Assembly (NCBI GenBank): GCA_039180875.1
Contig: JBCDCY010000002.1
Span: 310,001 to 374,000, forward strand
Origin: JBCDCY01 sp039180875
GTDB lineage: Bacteria; Pseudomonadota; Alphaproteobacteria; Rhodobacterales; Rhodobacteraceae
Reading direction: 5' to 3'
Length of the DNA stretch: 64,000 nt
The notes below the pieces were generated by a model. That model saw nothing but the letters and a program-made list of their open reading frames with translations. It was not told where the DNA came from and did no database searches. Each line of letters opens with the position of its first letter. Position 1 is the first letter of the stretch. The position numbers were made by a program, and so were the translations under genes. This document shows, one piece after another, positions 28,069-36,969 of this stretch.

Positions 28069-29022
28069 ATGGCGGGCGAGGCGAAGTTTGCGACGCGGCT
28101 CAACTCTTTCAGGGCCGGGGGACGCAGCGCGATCGAGGCGGTGGAGATGGTGGCTGCCGTGCCGGGCATCGGCGCGGTGGAGCTCAACTATCCCCAGCAC
28201 TTCACCGACGCCGGGCTGCTGGTCCGGGCGCGGGAGCTGGGGCTCGAGGTCACGGCGCTCAACCTTCGCTGGGACGATCCGAAATTCGCCCACGGGGCCT
28301 TCACCCATCCGGAGCCCTCGGTGCGGCAGGCGGCCATTGCACTCGCCGTCGAGGCGGCCGATCTCGCGGCGCGCGAAGGCATCGGCCATGTCATCCTCTG
28401 GATGGGGCCGGACGGCTTCGACTATCCGTTCCAGGCCAACTATGCCGCGCTTTGGGACGCGGAGATCGCCGGTTTTCGCGCCGTCGCCGAGGCCCAGCCG
28501 GGGGTGCGGGTGAGCGTGGAGCCGAAGCCCTCCGACCCGCGACGCATCTCTCTCATCCGGGGGGCGTCGGACGGGCTGCTCGCGGCGATGGAGGTGAGTC
28601 GGCCGAATTTCGGCGTGACGCTCGATCTTTGCCACATCCTGATGGCGGGGGAACATCCGGCGGCTGCCGCTGCCATACTGCTCCGCGCCGGGCGGTTGTT
28701 CGGCCTGCACCTGAACGACGGCTTCGGCCAGGCCGACGACGGCATGATGGCGGGCAGCGTGCAGCCCGGCCTGCTGCTGGAGCTACTCGCGGTGGTCCGG
28801 GCGGCGGGCTGGGCCGGCACGATCTATTTCGACACGTTTCCCGAGGCGACCCACCTCGATCCCGCGGCCGAATGCGCGGCCAATGTGGAGACGGTACGTC
28901 GAATGCTCGCGCTGCTGGAAAGGCTGCCGCCGTCCCGGTTGGCGGAGGTGCAGGGGCGCCAGGACGGCCTCGCCGCCGCTTCCCTGATGCGCGAGCTGAC
29001 GCTTGGGCCGGCCGATGGCTGA
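28069..29022 (+). CDS. sugar phosphate isomerase/epimerase-like TIM-barrel enzyme
   Basis: 317 aa; I use ATG 28069 with GGAGG just upstream, not the earlier in-frame ATG at 28048. The protein follows the xylose-isomerase-like/AP-endonuclease-2 TIM-barrel pattern. Barrel strands end in metal-binding residues: VELNYPQHF near the N-terminus, VEPKPSDPR (Glu) in the middle, TLDLCHILMAGEHP (Asp, His), and GLHLNDGFGQADD (His, Asp). Members isomerise or epimerise sugars, often L-rhamnose-like deoxysugars or inositol intermediates. The downstream kinase overlaps it by 8 nt, so a kinase/isomerase pair for one sugar is likely. The substrate is not evident. Confidence 0.75.
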   Translation: MAGEAKFATRLNSFRAGGRSAIEAVEMVAAVPGIGAVELNYPQHFTDAGLLVRARELGLEVTALNLRWDDPKFAHGAFTHPEPSVRQAAIALAVEAADLAAREGIGHVILWMGPDGFDYPFQANYAALWDAEIAGFRAVAEAQPGVRVSVEPKPSDPRRISLIRGASDGLLAAMEVSRPNFGVTLDLCHILMAGEHPAAAAAILLRAGRLFGLHLNDGFGQADDGMMAGSVQPGLLLELLAVVRAAGWAGTIYFDTFPEATHLDPAAECAANVETVRRMLALLERLPPSRLAEVQGRQDGLAAASLMRELTLGPADG

Positions 29023-29953
29023 GGCATCGCCCCGCGCCGTCGTCCTCGGCAGCGCTCACATGGACCTGATCGCCAGCGCCCCGCGCCTGCCGGGCGCCGG
29101 GGAAAGCATCGCCGGAGAGAGCTTCGGCGCCGTCCCGGGGGGCAAGGCCGCGAACCAGGCGGTCCAGCTCGCCGCCATGGGTGTCTCCGTCGAGCTCGTC
29201 ACCCGCCTCGGCAATGACGGTTTCGGGCGGGAGATCGGCGCGGCGCTTGGCCGGCGGGGCGTCGGCCTCGACCATGTGGCGCGGGACTTCGACCATGCCA
29301 CCGGGGCGAGCACGGTGTTCGCCGCTTCGGGCGACTACGCCTCCATCATCGTGCCCGGGGCGGCGGCCCATCTCTCGGCCGTCGACGTCTCGCGGGCGGC
29401 TCCGGTGATCGCCGGGGCAGGGGCGCTGCTGCTGCAGCTCGAGACGCCGGCGGAGGTTTCGGCGGAGGCTGCCCGGATCGCCGCCCGCGCAGGCACCCAG
29501 GTCGTCCTGAACGCCGCCCCCGCCCCTGCGGGTCCAGGCGCCGTGCCGGCCGCGCTCTGGCAGGCCGTCGATGTGCTTGCCGTGAACGGGGCGGAGGCTG
29601 CCGCACTCCTCGGCCGGCCGGTCGCGGCGGAAAATGCGCCGACAGCGGTCGTCGAGTTGGGGGAGGGGCTGGGCATCGCCACCGTCCTCCTCACCCTCGG
29701 GGCGGAGGGCATCATCGCCCGCCACGGGGGCGAGGTGGTGCACCAGCCGGCCTTTCCCGCGACGGTTGCGGACGCGGTGGGCGCCGGCGACGCCTTCCTC
29801 GCCACGTTCGTTGCGGCGGGGCTGGCTGGCCACCCCTTCGCCGCGGCGCTTCGGCGGGGGGCGGCGGCAGGGGCGCTGGCGGTCGGGCTGGCCGGGGCGC
29901 TGCCCTCCCTGCCGGAACGCGACGAGGTCGAGGCGTTTCTTGCCCGGCTCTAA
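29015..29953 (+). CDS. PfkB-family carbohydrate kinase, ribokinase-like
   Basis: 312 aa from ATG 29015, overlapping the isomerase by 8 nt. The N-terminal PfkB signature GGKAANQAVQLAAMG and the C-terminal catalytic motif DAVGAGDAFLA (Asp as base, anion-hole glycines) are both intact. It would phosphorylate a sugar using ATP in the cytoplasm. A second ribokinase-like gene at 47550 is more similar to classical RbsK. Very high GC and many Ala/Gly, as in the surroundings. Confidence 0.82.
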   Translation: MAEASPRAVVLGSAHMDLIASAPRLPGAGESIAGESFGAVPGGKAANQAVQLAAMGVSVELVTRLGNDGFGREIGAALGRRGVGLDHVARDFDHATGASTVFAASGDYASIIVPGAAAHLSAVDVSRAAPVIAGAGALLLQLETPAEVSAEAARIAARAGTQVVLNAAPAPAGPGAVPAALWQAVDVLAVNGAEAAALLGRPVAAENAPTAVVELGEGLGIATVLLTLGAEGIIARHGGEVVHQPAFPATVADAVGAGDAFLATFVAAGLAGHPFAAALRRGAAAGALAVGLAGALPSLPERDEVEAFLARL

Positions 29954-30013
29954 CGCCTCTTTTCACCGGCTGGTTGTCGGAGTATTGCAAGGCCACCAAT
30001 TCGGAGGTGCGCC

Positions 30014-30652
30014 ATGACGGCAAGCGGCCGGATCCGCCGCGAGGGCCTCGGCCTTGGCTTTCTGTTCGAGGCGGCGCGACACTACCGCTGCCAGCAGCAT
30101 TTGCTCGCCTGGGGCAGCGCGGCGATCCTGATTGCCGGCGGTGCCATCTGGCAGGGCGGCGTACACCCGCTGGTTGCGCTCGGCCTCTTCGTCTACGGCT
30201 GGCTCTGGTGGACCTTTATCGAATACCATCTGCACCGGCGCGCGATGCACTGGATTCCGGAGACGCCATGGCTGCTCAAGTGGCGCGAAAAGCTCCTGCC
30301 CCACATTACCCACCACGATCGGCCGGACGATCCGACCGTGCCGATCGTGCGCACGCCGACCCTGCCGATGATCTATGCCGTCGTCTGCATCCTGATCGGC
30401 TGGCTGATCGTGCCCTTCTGGATCTCCGCCCTGATCGTGGTCGGTGGCGGCTGGGGCTATGTGGGCTACGAGTTCGTGCACTACGCCACCCACCGCTGCC
30501 GCATGACCGGGCGGATCGGGCGGAGGCTGAAGCAGCACCATCTCTTCCACCACTACCGGGACGAGACGGTGAATTTCGGCGTCTCCACCACCATCTGGGA
30601 TCGCATCCTCGGCACCCACTACACCCCCGGCGTCCGCCGCGCCGCCGCCTAG
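30014..30652 (+). CDS. membrane di-iron fatty acid hydroxylase / sterol desaturase family protein
   Basis: 212 aa, membrane segments near residues 30-68 and 117-150. The histidine boxes of the family are all present: EYHLHR (70-75), HITHH (97-101), HYATH (156-160) and HHLFHH (175-180). They bind two irons and hydroxylate or desaturate an alkyl chain, for example a lipid A, carotenoid or sphingolipid acyl group. It sits alone between the sugar kinase and an ABC ATPase, 60 and 54 nt away, with no thematic link to either, so it is probably an independent gene. Confidence 0.85.
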   Translation: MTASGRIRREGLGLGFLFEAARHYRCQQHLLAWGSAAILIAGGAIWQGGVHPLVALGLFVYGWLWWTFIEYHLHRRAMHWIPETPWLLKWREKLLPHITHHDRPDDPTVPIVRTPTLPMIYAVVCILIGWLIVPFWISALIVVGGGWGYVGYEFVHYATHRCRMTGRIGRRLKQHHLFHHYRDETVNFGVSTTIWDRILGTHYTPGVRRAAA

Positions 30653-30706
30653 ACTTGGCCCGGAGCCCCGGCTAGTTCTGAAAGCCGGTGCTGCGGGGAG
30701 GGGGCG

Positions 30707-31753
30707 ATGGCCACGGTCACGATCAGGGACGTGCGCAAGGCGTTCGGCGCGACCGAGGTGATCCATGGCGTCGATATCGAGATCCCGGACGGCGATTTCG
30801 TGGTGCTGGTCGGCCCTTCGGGCTGCGGCAAGTCCACCCTCTTGCGCATGATCGCGGGGTTGGAGAGCGTGACCGCCGGTCAGATCGCCATCGGCAACCG
30901 GGTAGTGAACAACGTGCCGCCCAAGGACCGCGACATCGCCATGGTCTTTCAGAACTACGCGCTCTACCCCCACATGACGGTGGCCGAGAACATGGCCTTT
31001 TCCCTGAAGCTGAAACGCGGCGACAAGGGCGAGGTGGAGGAGCGCGTGACCCGGGCGGCGGAGATCCTGGGTCTTACCCCATTCCTCAAGCGCTATCCCC
31101 GCCAGCTCTCGGGCGGACAGCGCCAGCGGGTGGCGATGGGGCGGGCCATCGTGCGCGATCCCCAGGTCTTTCTGTTCGACGAGCCGCTCTCCAACCTCGA
31201 CGCGAAGCTGCGCGTCCAGATGCGGACCGAGATCAAGGAACTGCACCAGCGTCTCGGCACGACGACCGTCTTCGTCACCCACGATCAGGTGGAGGCGATG
31301 ACGATGGCCGACACCATCGTCGTATTGCAGGACGGCCGGGTGGAGCAGGCGGGCCCGCCGCTCGAGCTCTACGACGCCCCGGCCAACCGCTTCGTGGCGA
31401 GCTTCATCGGCTCGCCCGCGATGAACCTGCTGGAGGGGACGGTCGGCGCGGACGGCGTCGAGGTGGCCGGCGCTACGCTTCCCCGGCCCGAGGGCGCGGT
31501 GGGCGCGGGGCAGGCGGTGCTCTATGGCATCCGGCCGGAGCATCTGGACCTCGCGGACACCGGCCTTACCGCCGAGGTGGCCGTGGTGGAGCCGACGGGG
31601 GCGGAGACCCTGGTCTTCCTGCGCTGCGCCGGGCAGGAGGTGGTCGCCGTCTTCCGCGAGCGCCACGCCCTGACGCCGGGCCAGACCGTTCATCTGCGGC
31701 CCCGGCCGGAGGCGGCGCATCTCTTCGATCCGGACACCGGACGGCGGCTTTAG
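30707..31753 (+). CDS. ABC sugar transporter ATP-binding protein, MalK/UgpC type, without adjacent permeases
   Basis: 348 aa. Walker A GPSGCGKST, signature LSGGQRQRVAMGRA, Walker B VFLFDEPLSNLDAKLR and the switch His in FVTHDQVEAM are intact, and a C-terminal TOBE-type domain contains GIRPEHLDLA. It is close to the ATPase at 15949 but not a recent duplicate. No permease gene is next to it; MalK-type ATPases often serve several importers, so it may energise the orphan binding protein at 26257 or a system elsewhere. Confidence 0.9.
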   Translation: MATVTIRDVRKAFGATEVIHGVDIEIPDGDFVVLVGPSGCGKSTLLRMIAGLESVTAGQIAIGNRVVNNVPPKDRDIAMVFQNYALYPHMTVAENMAFSLKLKRGDKGEVEERVTRAAEILGLTPFLKRYPRQLSGGQRQRVAMGRAIVRDPQVFLFDEPLSNLDAKLRVQMRTEIKELHQRLGTTTVFVTHDQVEAMTMADTIVVLQDGRVEQAGPPLELYDAPANRFVASFIGSPAMNLLEGTVGADGVEVAGATLPRPEGAVGAGQAVLYGIRPEHLDLADTGLTAEVAVVEPTGAETLVFLRCAGQEVVAVFRERHALTPGQTVHLRPRPEAAHLFDPDTGRRL

Positions 31754-31763
31754 GGAGGGCGCG

Positions 31764-32423
31764 ATGCGCACGGTGCTCTGCTATGGCGACTCGAACACCC
31801 ACGGGACCCTGCCGATGCACGGGCTCGAAGATCGCCGCCGCCTTGGTCCCGGCCAGCGCTGGCCCGGGGTGATGCGCCAGGCGCTCGGTGCGGGTTGGCA
31901 GGTGGTCGAGGAGGGTCTGCCGGGTCGCACCACCGTCCATCCCGATCCGATCGAGGGCGCGCATGTCTCCGGCCTCGCCGGTCTGCCGATCGCGCTCGCC
32001 AGCCACCGACCTGTCGATCTGGTGGTGCTGAAGCTCGGCACCAATGACCTGAAGGCGCGGCTCGGTCTGCCGGTGATCGACCTCGGCCTCGGGCTGGAGC
32101 GCCTGGTCAACGACATCCAGGCGAGCGATGCGGGCCCCGACGGCGCCGCGCCCGACATCCTGCTGGTGGCGCCCCCGCCGATCATGGAGGTCGGCCCGCT
32201 CGGCGAGATCTTCGCCGGCGGGGCGGAGAAAAGCGCGGCGCTTGGCACGCTCGCCGCCGGGATCGCCCGCCGTCACGGCCTCGCTTTTCTCGATGCGGCG
32301 GAGCACATCGCCGTCAGCCCTGTCGACGGCGTCCACTACGACGCGGGCGCCCACGCCAAGCTGGGCCGGGCGATCGCCGAGGCGGTGCGGGGCCTGGCGC
32401 TCCCCACCGACAACAGCGGATAA
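31764..32423 (+). CDS. SGNH/GDSL hydrolase (arylesterase / acyl-sugar esterase type)
   Basis: 219 aa, ATG 31764 after GGGAGG. Block I is GDSNTHG with nucleophile Ser10, block III is LGTNDLK (Asn94), and the C-terminal block V has Asp and His in VHYDAGAHAKLG. No signal peptide, so probably cytoplasmic. Enzymes of this arylesterase-like group deacylate esters or acetylated sugars. It stands at the head of the run of Gfo/Idh/MocA genes (10-nt gap), suggesting that it trims an acyl group from the imported sugar acid. Confidence 0.82.
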   Translation: MRTVLCYGDSNTHGTLPMHGLEDRRRLGPGQRWPGVMRQALGAGWQVVEEGLPGRTTVHPDPIEGAHVSGLAGLPIALASHRPVDLVVLKLGTNDLKARLGLPVIDLGLGLERLVNDIQASDAGPDGAAPDILLVAPPPIMEVGPLGEIFAGGAEKSAALGTLAAGIARRHGLAFLDAAEHIAVSPVDGVHYDAGAHAKLGRAIAEAVRGLALPTDNSG

Positions 32424-32433
32424 GGGCAGAGAG

Positions 32434-33492
32434 ATGGCGGAGCGCGACACGGCCCCCTTCGGCGTCGCCCTCATCGGCCTCGGCATGGTGGCGGGCACCC
32501 ATGCCCGCGCCCTGGCCGAGCTCGCGCCTGATATCGCGGTTCGGGGCGTGCTCAGCCGGTCGCCCGACCGCGCCCGGGCCTTTGCCGCGGATCACGCCTT
32601 GGCCGACGCCCGCATCTACCAGGATGTCGCGGAGATCGCCGCGGACGCCGACGTCGACGCCGCCATCGTGCTCACCCCGCCGAACGCTCGGATCGAGATC
32701 GTCGAGGCGTTAGCAGCCGCCGGCAAGCATCTACTGCTGGAGAAACCGGTGGAGCGGACGACCGCGGCAGCCGCCGAGATCGTGCGCCGAGCGGAGGATG
32801 CTGGCGTCACTCTCGGCATCGTCTTCCAGCACCGGATGCGGGAGGGGGCAGGGCACCTTCGCCAACTGCTGGCCGAGGGCGCGCTCGGCCAGATCGGCCT
32901 GGTCGAGATCGACGTGCCCTGGTGGCGCGATCAGAGCTACTACGACGCGCCCGGCCGTGGCACCTATGCCCGCGACGGCGGCGGCGTCCTGATCTCCCAG
33001 GCCATCCACACCCTCGACCTGGTCCTCAGCCTCGCCGGCCCGGTGGCGGAGGTGCAGGCGATGGCCGCCACCACCCGCTTTCACCGGATGGAGGCGGAGG
33101 ATTTCGTCGCCGCCGGCCTCACCTTCGCATCGGGCGCCGTGGGCGCGCTCGGCGCCTCGACCGCCAGCTTTCCCGGGGGTGCGGAGGGCTTCACGCTGCA
33201 TGGTGAGGCCGGCAGCGCCACCCTCCGCGGCGATACCCTGACGCTCCACTGGCGCGACGGCCGGGTGGAGGAGACGGGCGCCACCGAAGGCACCGGCGGC
33301 GGCGCCGACCCCATGGCCTTCCCCCACGGCTGGCACCGCGATCTGATCGCCGATTTCGCCGAGGCCGCCCGCACCGGCCGCCCGCCCGTCTGCCCGGGGC
33401 GAGAGGCGCTGCGCGTCCACGCCCTGATCGACGCCCTCACCCTCTCGGCGCGCGAGGGCCGGCGCGTCGCCGTCGAGGAGCCCGGCCCGTGA
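32434..33492 (+). CDS. Gfo/Idh/MocA family oxidoreductase (first of three)
   Basis: 352 aa from ATG 32434; a much longer upstream frame is only the shadow of the esterase gene. The N-terminal Rossmann motif is ALIGLGMVAGTHARAL, and the active-site Lys occurs in LLEKPVERTT (the EKP motif). The C-terminal beta-sheet domain has the family helix GGGVLISQAIHTLDLVLSLA with the conserved catalytic His. These enzymes oxidise or reduce sugar and cyclitol hydroxyls with NAD(P). It overlaps the next member by 4 nt. Confidence 0.87.
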   Translation: MAERDTAPFGVALIGLGMVAGTHARALAELAPDIAVRGVLSRSPDRARAFAADHALADARIYQDVAEIAADADVDAAIVLTPPNARIEIVEALAAAGKHLLLEKPVERTTAAAAEIVRRAEDAGVTLGIVFQHRMREGAGHLRQLLAEGALGQIGLVEIDVPWWRDQSYYDAPGRGTYARDGGGVLISQAIHTLDLVLSLAGPVAEVQAMAATTRFHRMEAEDFVAAGLTFASGAVGALGASTASFPGGAEGFTLHGEAGSATLRGDTLTLHWRDGRVEETGATEGTGGGADPMAFPHGWHRDLIADFAEAARTGRPPVCPGREALRVHALIDALTLSAREGRRVAVEEPGP

Positions 33493-34496
33493 CCCTCGCC
33501 TTCGGTGCCATCGGCCTCGACCACCGCCACATCTACGGCCAGGCCGCGCGGATGATGGGGGTGGGCGCGACGTTCAAGGGCTGGTGGACGGAGGGGGAGC
33601 CCGGCACGCTGCCGGGCTTCCTCCGCCGCTTTCCCGACGTGCCGCGGGTGGACGACCGCCGCCGCCTGCTCGAGGATCCGGAGATCGCGCTCATCCTGAT
33701 CGCCGCCATCCCCGGCGACCGCGCGGCCCTCGCCATCGAGGCGATGGAGGCCGGCAAGGACGTGATGCTCGACAAGCCCGGCTGCGTGACGCTGGCCGAG
33801 CTTGCCGCGATCCGCGAGACGGTGGCGCGCACCGGCCGCATCTGGTCCATCGACTTCTCGGAGCGCTTCGAGGTCCCCGCCGTCACCCGCGCCACCGAAT
33901 TGATTGAGGAGGGCGCCATCGGCCGGGTGCTGCAGACGGTCGGCCTCGGCCCGCATCGGCTGAACGCCGCGACCCGCCCGCCCTGGTTCTTCGAGCGCGC
34001 CCGCTATGGCGGCATCCTGACCGACATCGCCTCCCACCAGATCGACCAGTTCCTGCATTTCACAGGCTCGACGGAGGCCGAGATCACCCTGGCCCGCGTC
34101 GCCAACCTCGCCCACCCGGAATGGCCGGAGCTGCAGGATTTCGGAGAGATCGCGCTCGCCGCCCCCTCCGGCGCCTCGGGCTACATCCGGGTCGACTGGT
34201 TCACGCCGGACGGCCTGCCGACCTGGGGCGACGGGCGCCTGACGATCCTCGGGACGGAGGGCACGATCGAGCTCCGCAAATACTGCGAGCTGGGCGTCAG
34301 CGACCGCACCGACAACCTCTACCTGGTGAACGGCACCCGGCATGAGTACATCGACGCGCGCGACGCGCCGCTCCCCTACTTCGCCCGCCTCGCAGCCGAT
34401 ATCCGCGACCGGACGGAGACGGCGATGCCCCAGGCCCACGCCTTCACCGTGACGGAGCTCGCGCTGCGGGCCCAGGCGATGGCGGAGGGGGCATGA
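33489..34496 (+). CDS. Gfo/Idh/MocA family oxidoreductase (second of three)
   Basis: 335 aa, start GTG 33489 overlapping the previous stop by 4 nt. The N-terminus AFGAIGLDHRHIYGQAARMM lacks the usual GxGxxG fingerprint; the cofactor site would be formed by a GLDHRH variant. The catalytic Lys lies in VMLDKPGCVTL (DKP in place of EKP). The family His region reads GGILTDIASHQIDQFLHF. These deviations are shared by a subgroup annotated only as putative dehydrogenase. Substrate unknown; probably acts with its two neighbours in one pathway. Confidence 0.8.
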   Translation: MTLAFGAIGLDHRHIYGQAARMMGVGATFKGWWTEGEPGTLPGFLRRFPDVPRVDDRRRLLEDPEIALILIAAIPGDRAALAIEAMEAGKDVMLDKPGCVTLAELAAIRETVARTGRIWSIDFSERFEVPAVTRATELIEEGAIGRVLQTVGLGPHRLNAATRPPWFFERARYGGILTDIASHQIDQFLHFTGSTEAEITLARVANLAHPEWPELQDFGEIALAAPSGASGYIRVDWFTPDGLPTWGDGRLTILGTEGTIELRKYCELGVSDRTDNLYLVNGTRHEYIDARDAPLPYFARLAADIRDRTETAMPQAHAFTVTELALRAQAMAEGA

Positions 34497-35551
34497 GCCA
34501 CTGCGTCGCCATCCTCGGCGCCGGCATCGGCGCGGCCCATGCCGAGGGTTACGCGGCCCATCCCGAGCACTTCCAGGTTGCTGCCATCTGCGACCTCGAC
34601 CGGGACCGGGCGGAGGCACTTGCCGCGACGCTGCCGGGCGCCGTCGCGGTGACGGACCTCTCGCCCCTGATCGACGATCCGGCCATCGACCTCATCGACA
34701 TCTGCCTGCCGCCGCACCTGCACGTGCCGACCGCGCTCGCCGCCCTCGATGCCGGCAAGCAGGTGGTCTGCGAAAAGCCCCTCGCGCTTGCCCTCAGCGA
34801 TATCGACCGGTTGGAGCGGGCGGAGGGGCAGGGCCGGCTCTACCCCGTCTTCCAGTACCGCTACGGCATCGGCATGGCGGGGATCGAGGCGGTGGTGGCG
34901 GCGGGCCTCGCCGGCGCGCCGCTCGTCGCCAGTCTAGAGACCCACTGGGCCCGCGACGCCGTCTACTATGCCGTCCCCTGGCGCGGCACCTGGGCGGGGG
35001 AGGGGGGCGGCGCCGTCCTCGGCCACGCGATCCACATCCACGACCTGATCAGCCGCCTGTTCGGCCCGATCGCCGAGGTCGCGGCGCTCACCGCCACCCG
35101 CGCCAACCCGATCGAGGTGGAGGATTGCGCGGCCCTGTCTCTGCGGTTTGCGTCCGGCGCGCTGGGCTCCTCCTCTGTCACCCTGGGCGCGGCCGACGAC
35201 ACCTCTCGCCTCCGCCTGGTCTTCGAGCATGTGACGGTGGAGAGCGGCCAGACCCCCTACGCGCCTGCCGCCACCCCCTGGCGCATCACTGCCCGCGATC
35301 CCGGCCGGCAGGAGGCCGTCGACGAGGTGCTGGCGGTACTGACCGAGCCGCCCCCAGGTTTCGCCGGCTACCTCGCGGCCCTGGCGGACACACTCGCCGG
35401 TCGACCCTCCGACTTCCCGACGCTCACCGACGGCCGCCGCTCCATCGAGCTCGTTACCGCAATCTACGACGCCGCATCGAGCGGGCGGACCGTGGCGCTG
35501 CCGCTCACGCCCGCGCACCCACTCTACGCCGGCTGGCGCCCGGCCGCCTGA
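34493..35551 (+). CDS. Gfo/Idh/MocA family oxidoreductase (third of three)
   Basis: 352 aa; 4-nt overlap with the preceding member and a 1-nt overlap (TGATG) with uxaC. It has the Rossmann motif ILGAGIGAAHAEGYA, catalytic Lys in VVCEKPLALALS and the helix GGGAVLGHAIHIHDLISRLF. The three members are clearly paralogous but diverged. Placement directly before uxaC-uxuA suggests a feed of oxidised or epimerised sugar into the glucuronate pathway. Confidence 0.87.
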   Translation: MSHCVAILGAGIGAAHAEGYAAHPEHFQVAAICDLDRDRAEALAATLPGAVAVTDLSPLIDDPAIDLIDICLPPHLHVPTALAALDAGKQVVCEKPLALALSDIDRLERAEGQGRLYPVFQYRYGIGMAGIEAVVAAGLAGAPLVASLETHWARDAVYYAVPWRGTWAGEGGGAVLGHAIHIHDLISRLFGPIAEVAALTATRANPIEVEDCAALSLRFASGALGSSSVTLGAADDTSRLRLVFEHVTVESGQTPYAPAATPWRITARDPGRQEAVDEVLAVLTEPPPGFAGYLAALADTLAGRPSDFPTLTDGRRSIELVTAIYDAASSGRTVALPLTPAHPLYAGWRPAA

Positions 35552-36969
35552 TGCACCGCCTGCACCCAGACCGTCTGTTGCCGCCGGAGCCAGGCCTCCG
35601 CCGCATCGCCCGCACCCTCTACGAGGGCATCGCCGACCTACCCATCGTCTCGCCCCATGGCCATGTCGAGGCCGCCTGGTTCCGCGACGGCTACCGCTTC
35701 CCCGACGCCGCGACGCTGATGGTGGCGCCCGACCACTACGTCCTGCGGATGCTGATCAGCCAGGGCCTCGACTACCCGGCGCTCGGCGTGCCCGGGCCGG
35801 ACGGCGCAAGCGCCGGCCCGCGCGAGGTCTGGCGCACCTTCGCCGGGCACTACCCCCTCTTCCGCGGCACGCCCACGCGCCTTTGGCTTGACCACGCACT
35901 CCACGAGGTGCTGGAGCTGCCGGAGCCGCTCTTGGCCGAGACGGCGGAGCGCAGCTTCGACCACATCGCCGAGCGCCTCGCTTCGCCGGAGTACACCCCC
36001 CGCGCCCTCTACGACCGGTTCCGCATCGAGGTGCTGGCCAGCACCGACGCCGCCACCGACACGCTGGAGCACCACGCCGCCATCGCCGAGGATCCCTGGG
36101 CCGCCCGCATCATCCCGACCTTCCGCCCCGATGCCGTGACGGACCCGGAGCACGAGGCGTTCGCTGCCAGCCTCGCCACCCTCGCCGAGCAGACGGGCCG
36201 CGACGTCGCCCGTTGGCCCGACTACCTCGCCGCGCTCCAGGACCGTCGCGCCGCCTTCCGCGCCCTGGGCGCCACCGCCACCGATCACGGCGTGCCGACG
36301 CCGGAGACGGCGGACCTGCCGCCCGAGACCTGCCAGTCGCTCCTCACCGCGGCTCTCGCCGGCACCCTCGATGCAACCGGCGCCGTCCATTTCCGCGCCC
36401 AGATGCTGACGGAGATGGCGGCGATGTCGGCCGAGGACGGCCTCGTCATGCAGATCCATGCCGGGGCGCGGCGGAACTATGCGCCGAGCATCCACGCCAA
36501 CCATGGCCGCGACCGGGGCTTCGACCTGCCGATGGCAACCGACTGGTCCGCCGGGCTGAAGCCCCTTCTCGACCGTCTCGGCTTCGCGCAAGATCTCAGG
36601 GTCGTCCTCTATACCCTTGACGAAGCATCCTATGGTCGGGATCTCGCCCCTCTCGCCGGGGCCTTCCCGACCCTCCGGCTCGGCGCGCCCTGGTGGTTCT
36701 TCGACTCGCCCCTCGGCCTCTCCCGCCACTTCGAGGCGACGGTGGAGACCGCCGGCTTCGCCAACCTGGCGGGTTTCGTCGACGACACTCGGGCCTTCCT
36801 CTCCATCCCCGCGCGCCACGACATGTACCGGCGCGCCGTCGCGAGCTTCCTCGCTGGCCTCGTCGCCCGCCACCAGCTCGGCGCGGCGGAGGCGGCAGAG
36901 GTCGCGGCCGACCTCGCTGTCCGCAACGCCCGCGACACATACCGCCTGGGGGAGCCCGATGATGCGTGA
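35551..36969 (+). CDS. uxaC: glucuronate isomerase
   Basis: 472 aa, the normal length; ATG 35551 sits on the previous stop. UxaC interconverts D-glucuronate/D-fructuronate and D-galacturonate/D-tagaturonate in the cytoplasm. Signatures include LPIVSPHGHVEAAWF (metal-ligand His pair), HAGARRNYAPSIHANHGRDR and the closing NARDTYRLG. The gene is followed by uxuA with an 8-nt overlap. A fructuronate reductase (UxuB) is not present in the window; one of the dehydrogenases just upstream might take that role. Confidence 0.9.
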   Translation: MHRLHPDRLLPPEPGLRRIARTLYEGIADLPIVSPHGHVEAAWFRDGYRFPDAATLMVAPDHYVLRMLISQGLDYPALGVPGPDGASAGPREVWRTFAGHYPLFRGTPTRLWLDHALHEVLELPEPLLAETAERSFDHIAERLASPEYTPRALYDRFRIEVLASTDAATDTLEHHAAIAEDPWAARIIPTFRPDAVTDPEHEAFAASLATLAEQTGRDVARWPDYLAALQDRRAAFRALGATATDHGVPTPETADLPPETCQSLLTAALAGTLDATGAVHFRAQMLTEMAAMSAEDGLVMQIHAGARRNYAPSIHANHGRDRGFDLPMATDWSAGLKPLLDRLGFAQDLRVVLYTLDEASYGRDLAPLAGAFPTLRLGAPWWFFDSPLGLSRHFEATVETAGFANLAGFVDDTRAFLSIPARHDMYRRAVASFLAGLVARHQLGAAEAAEVAADLAVRNARDTYRLGEPDDA

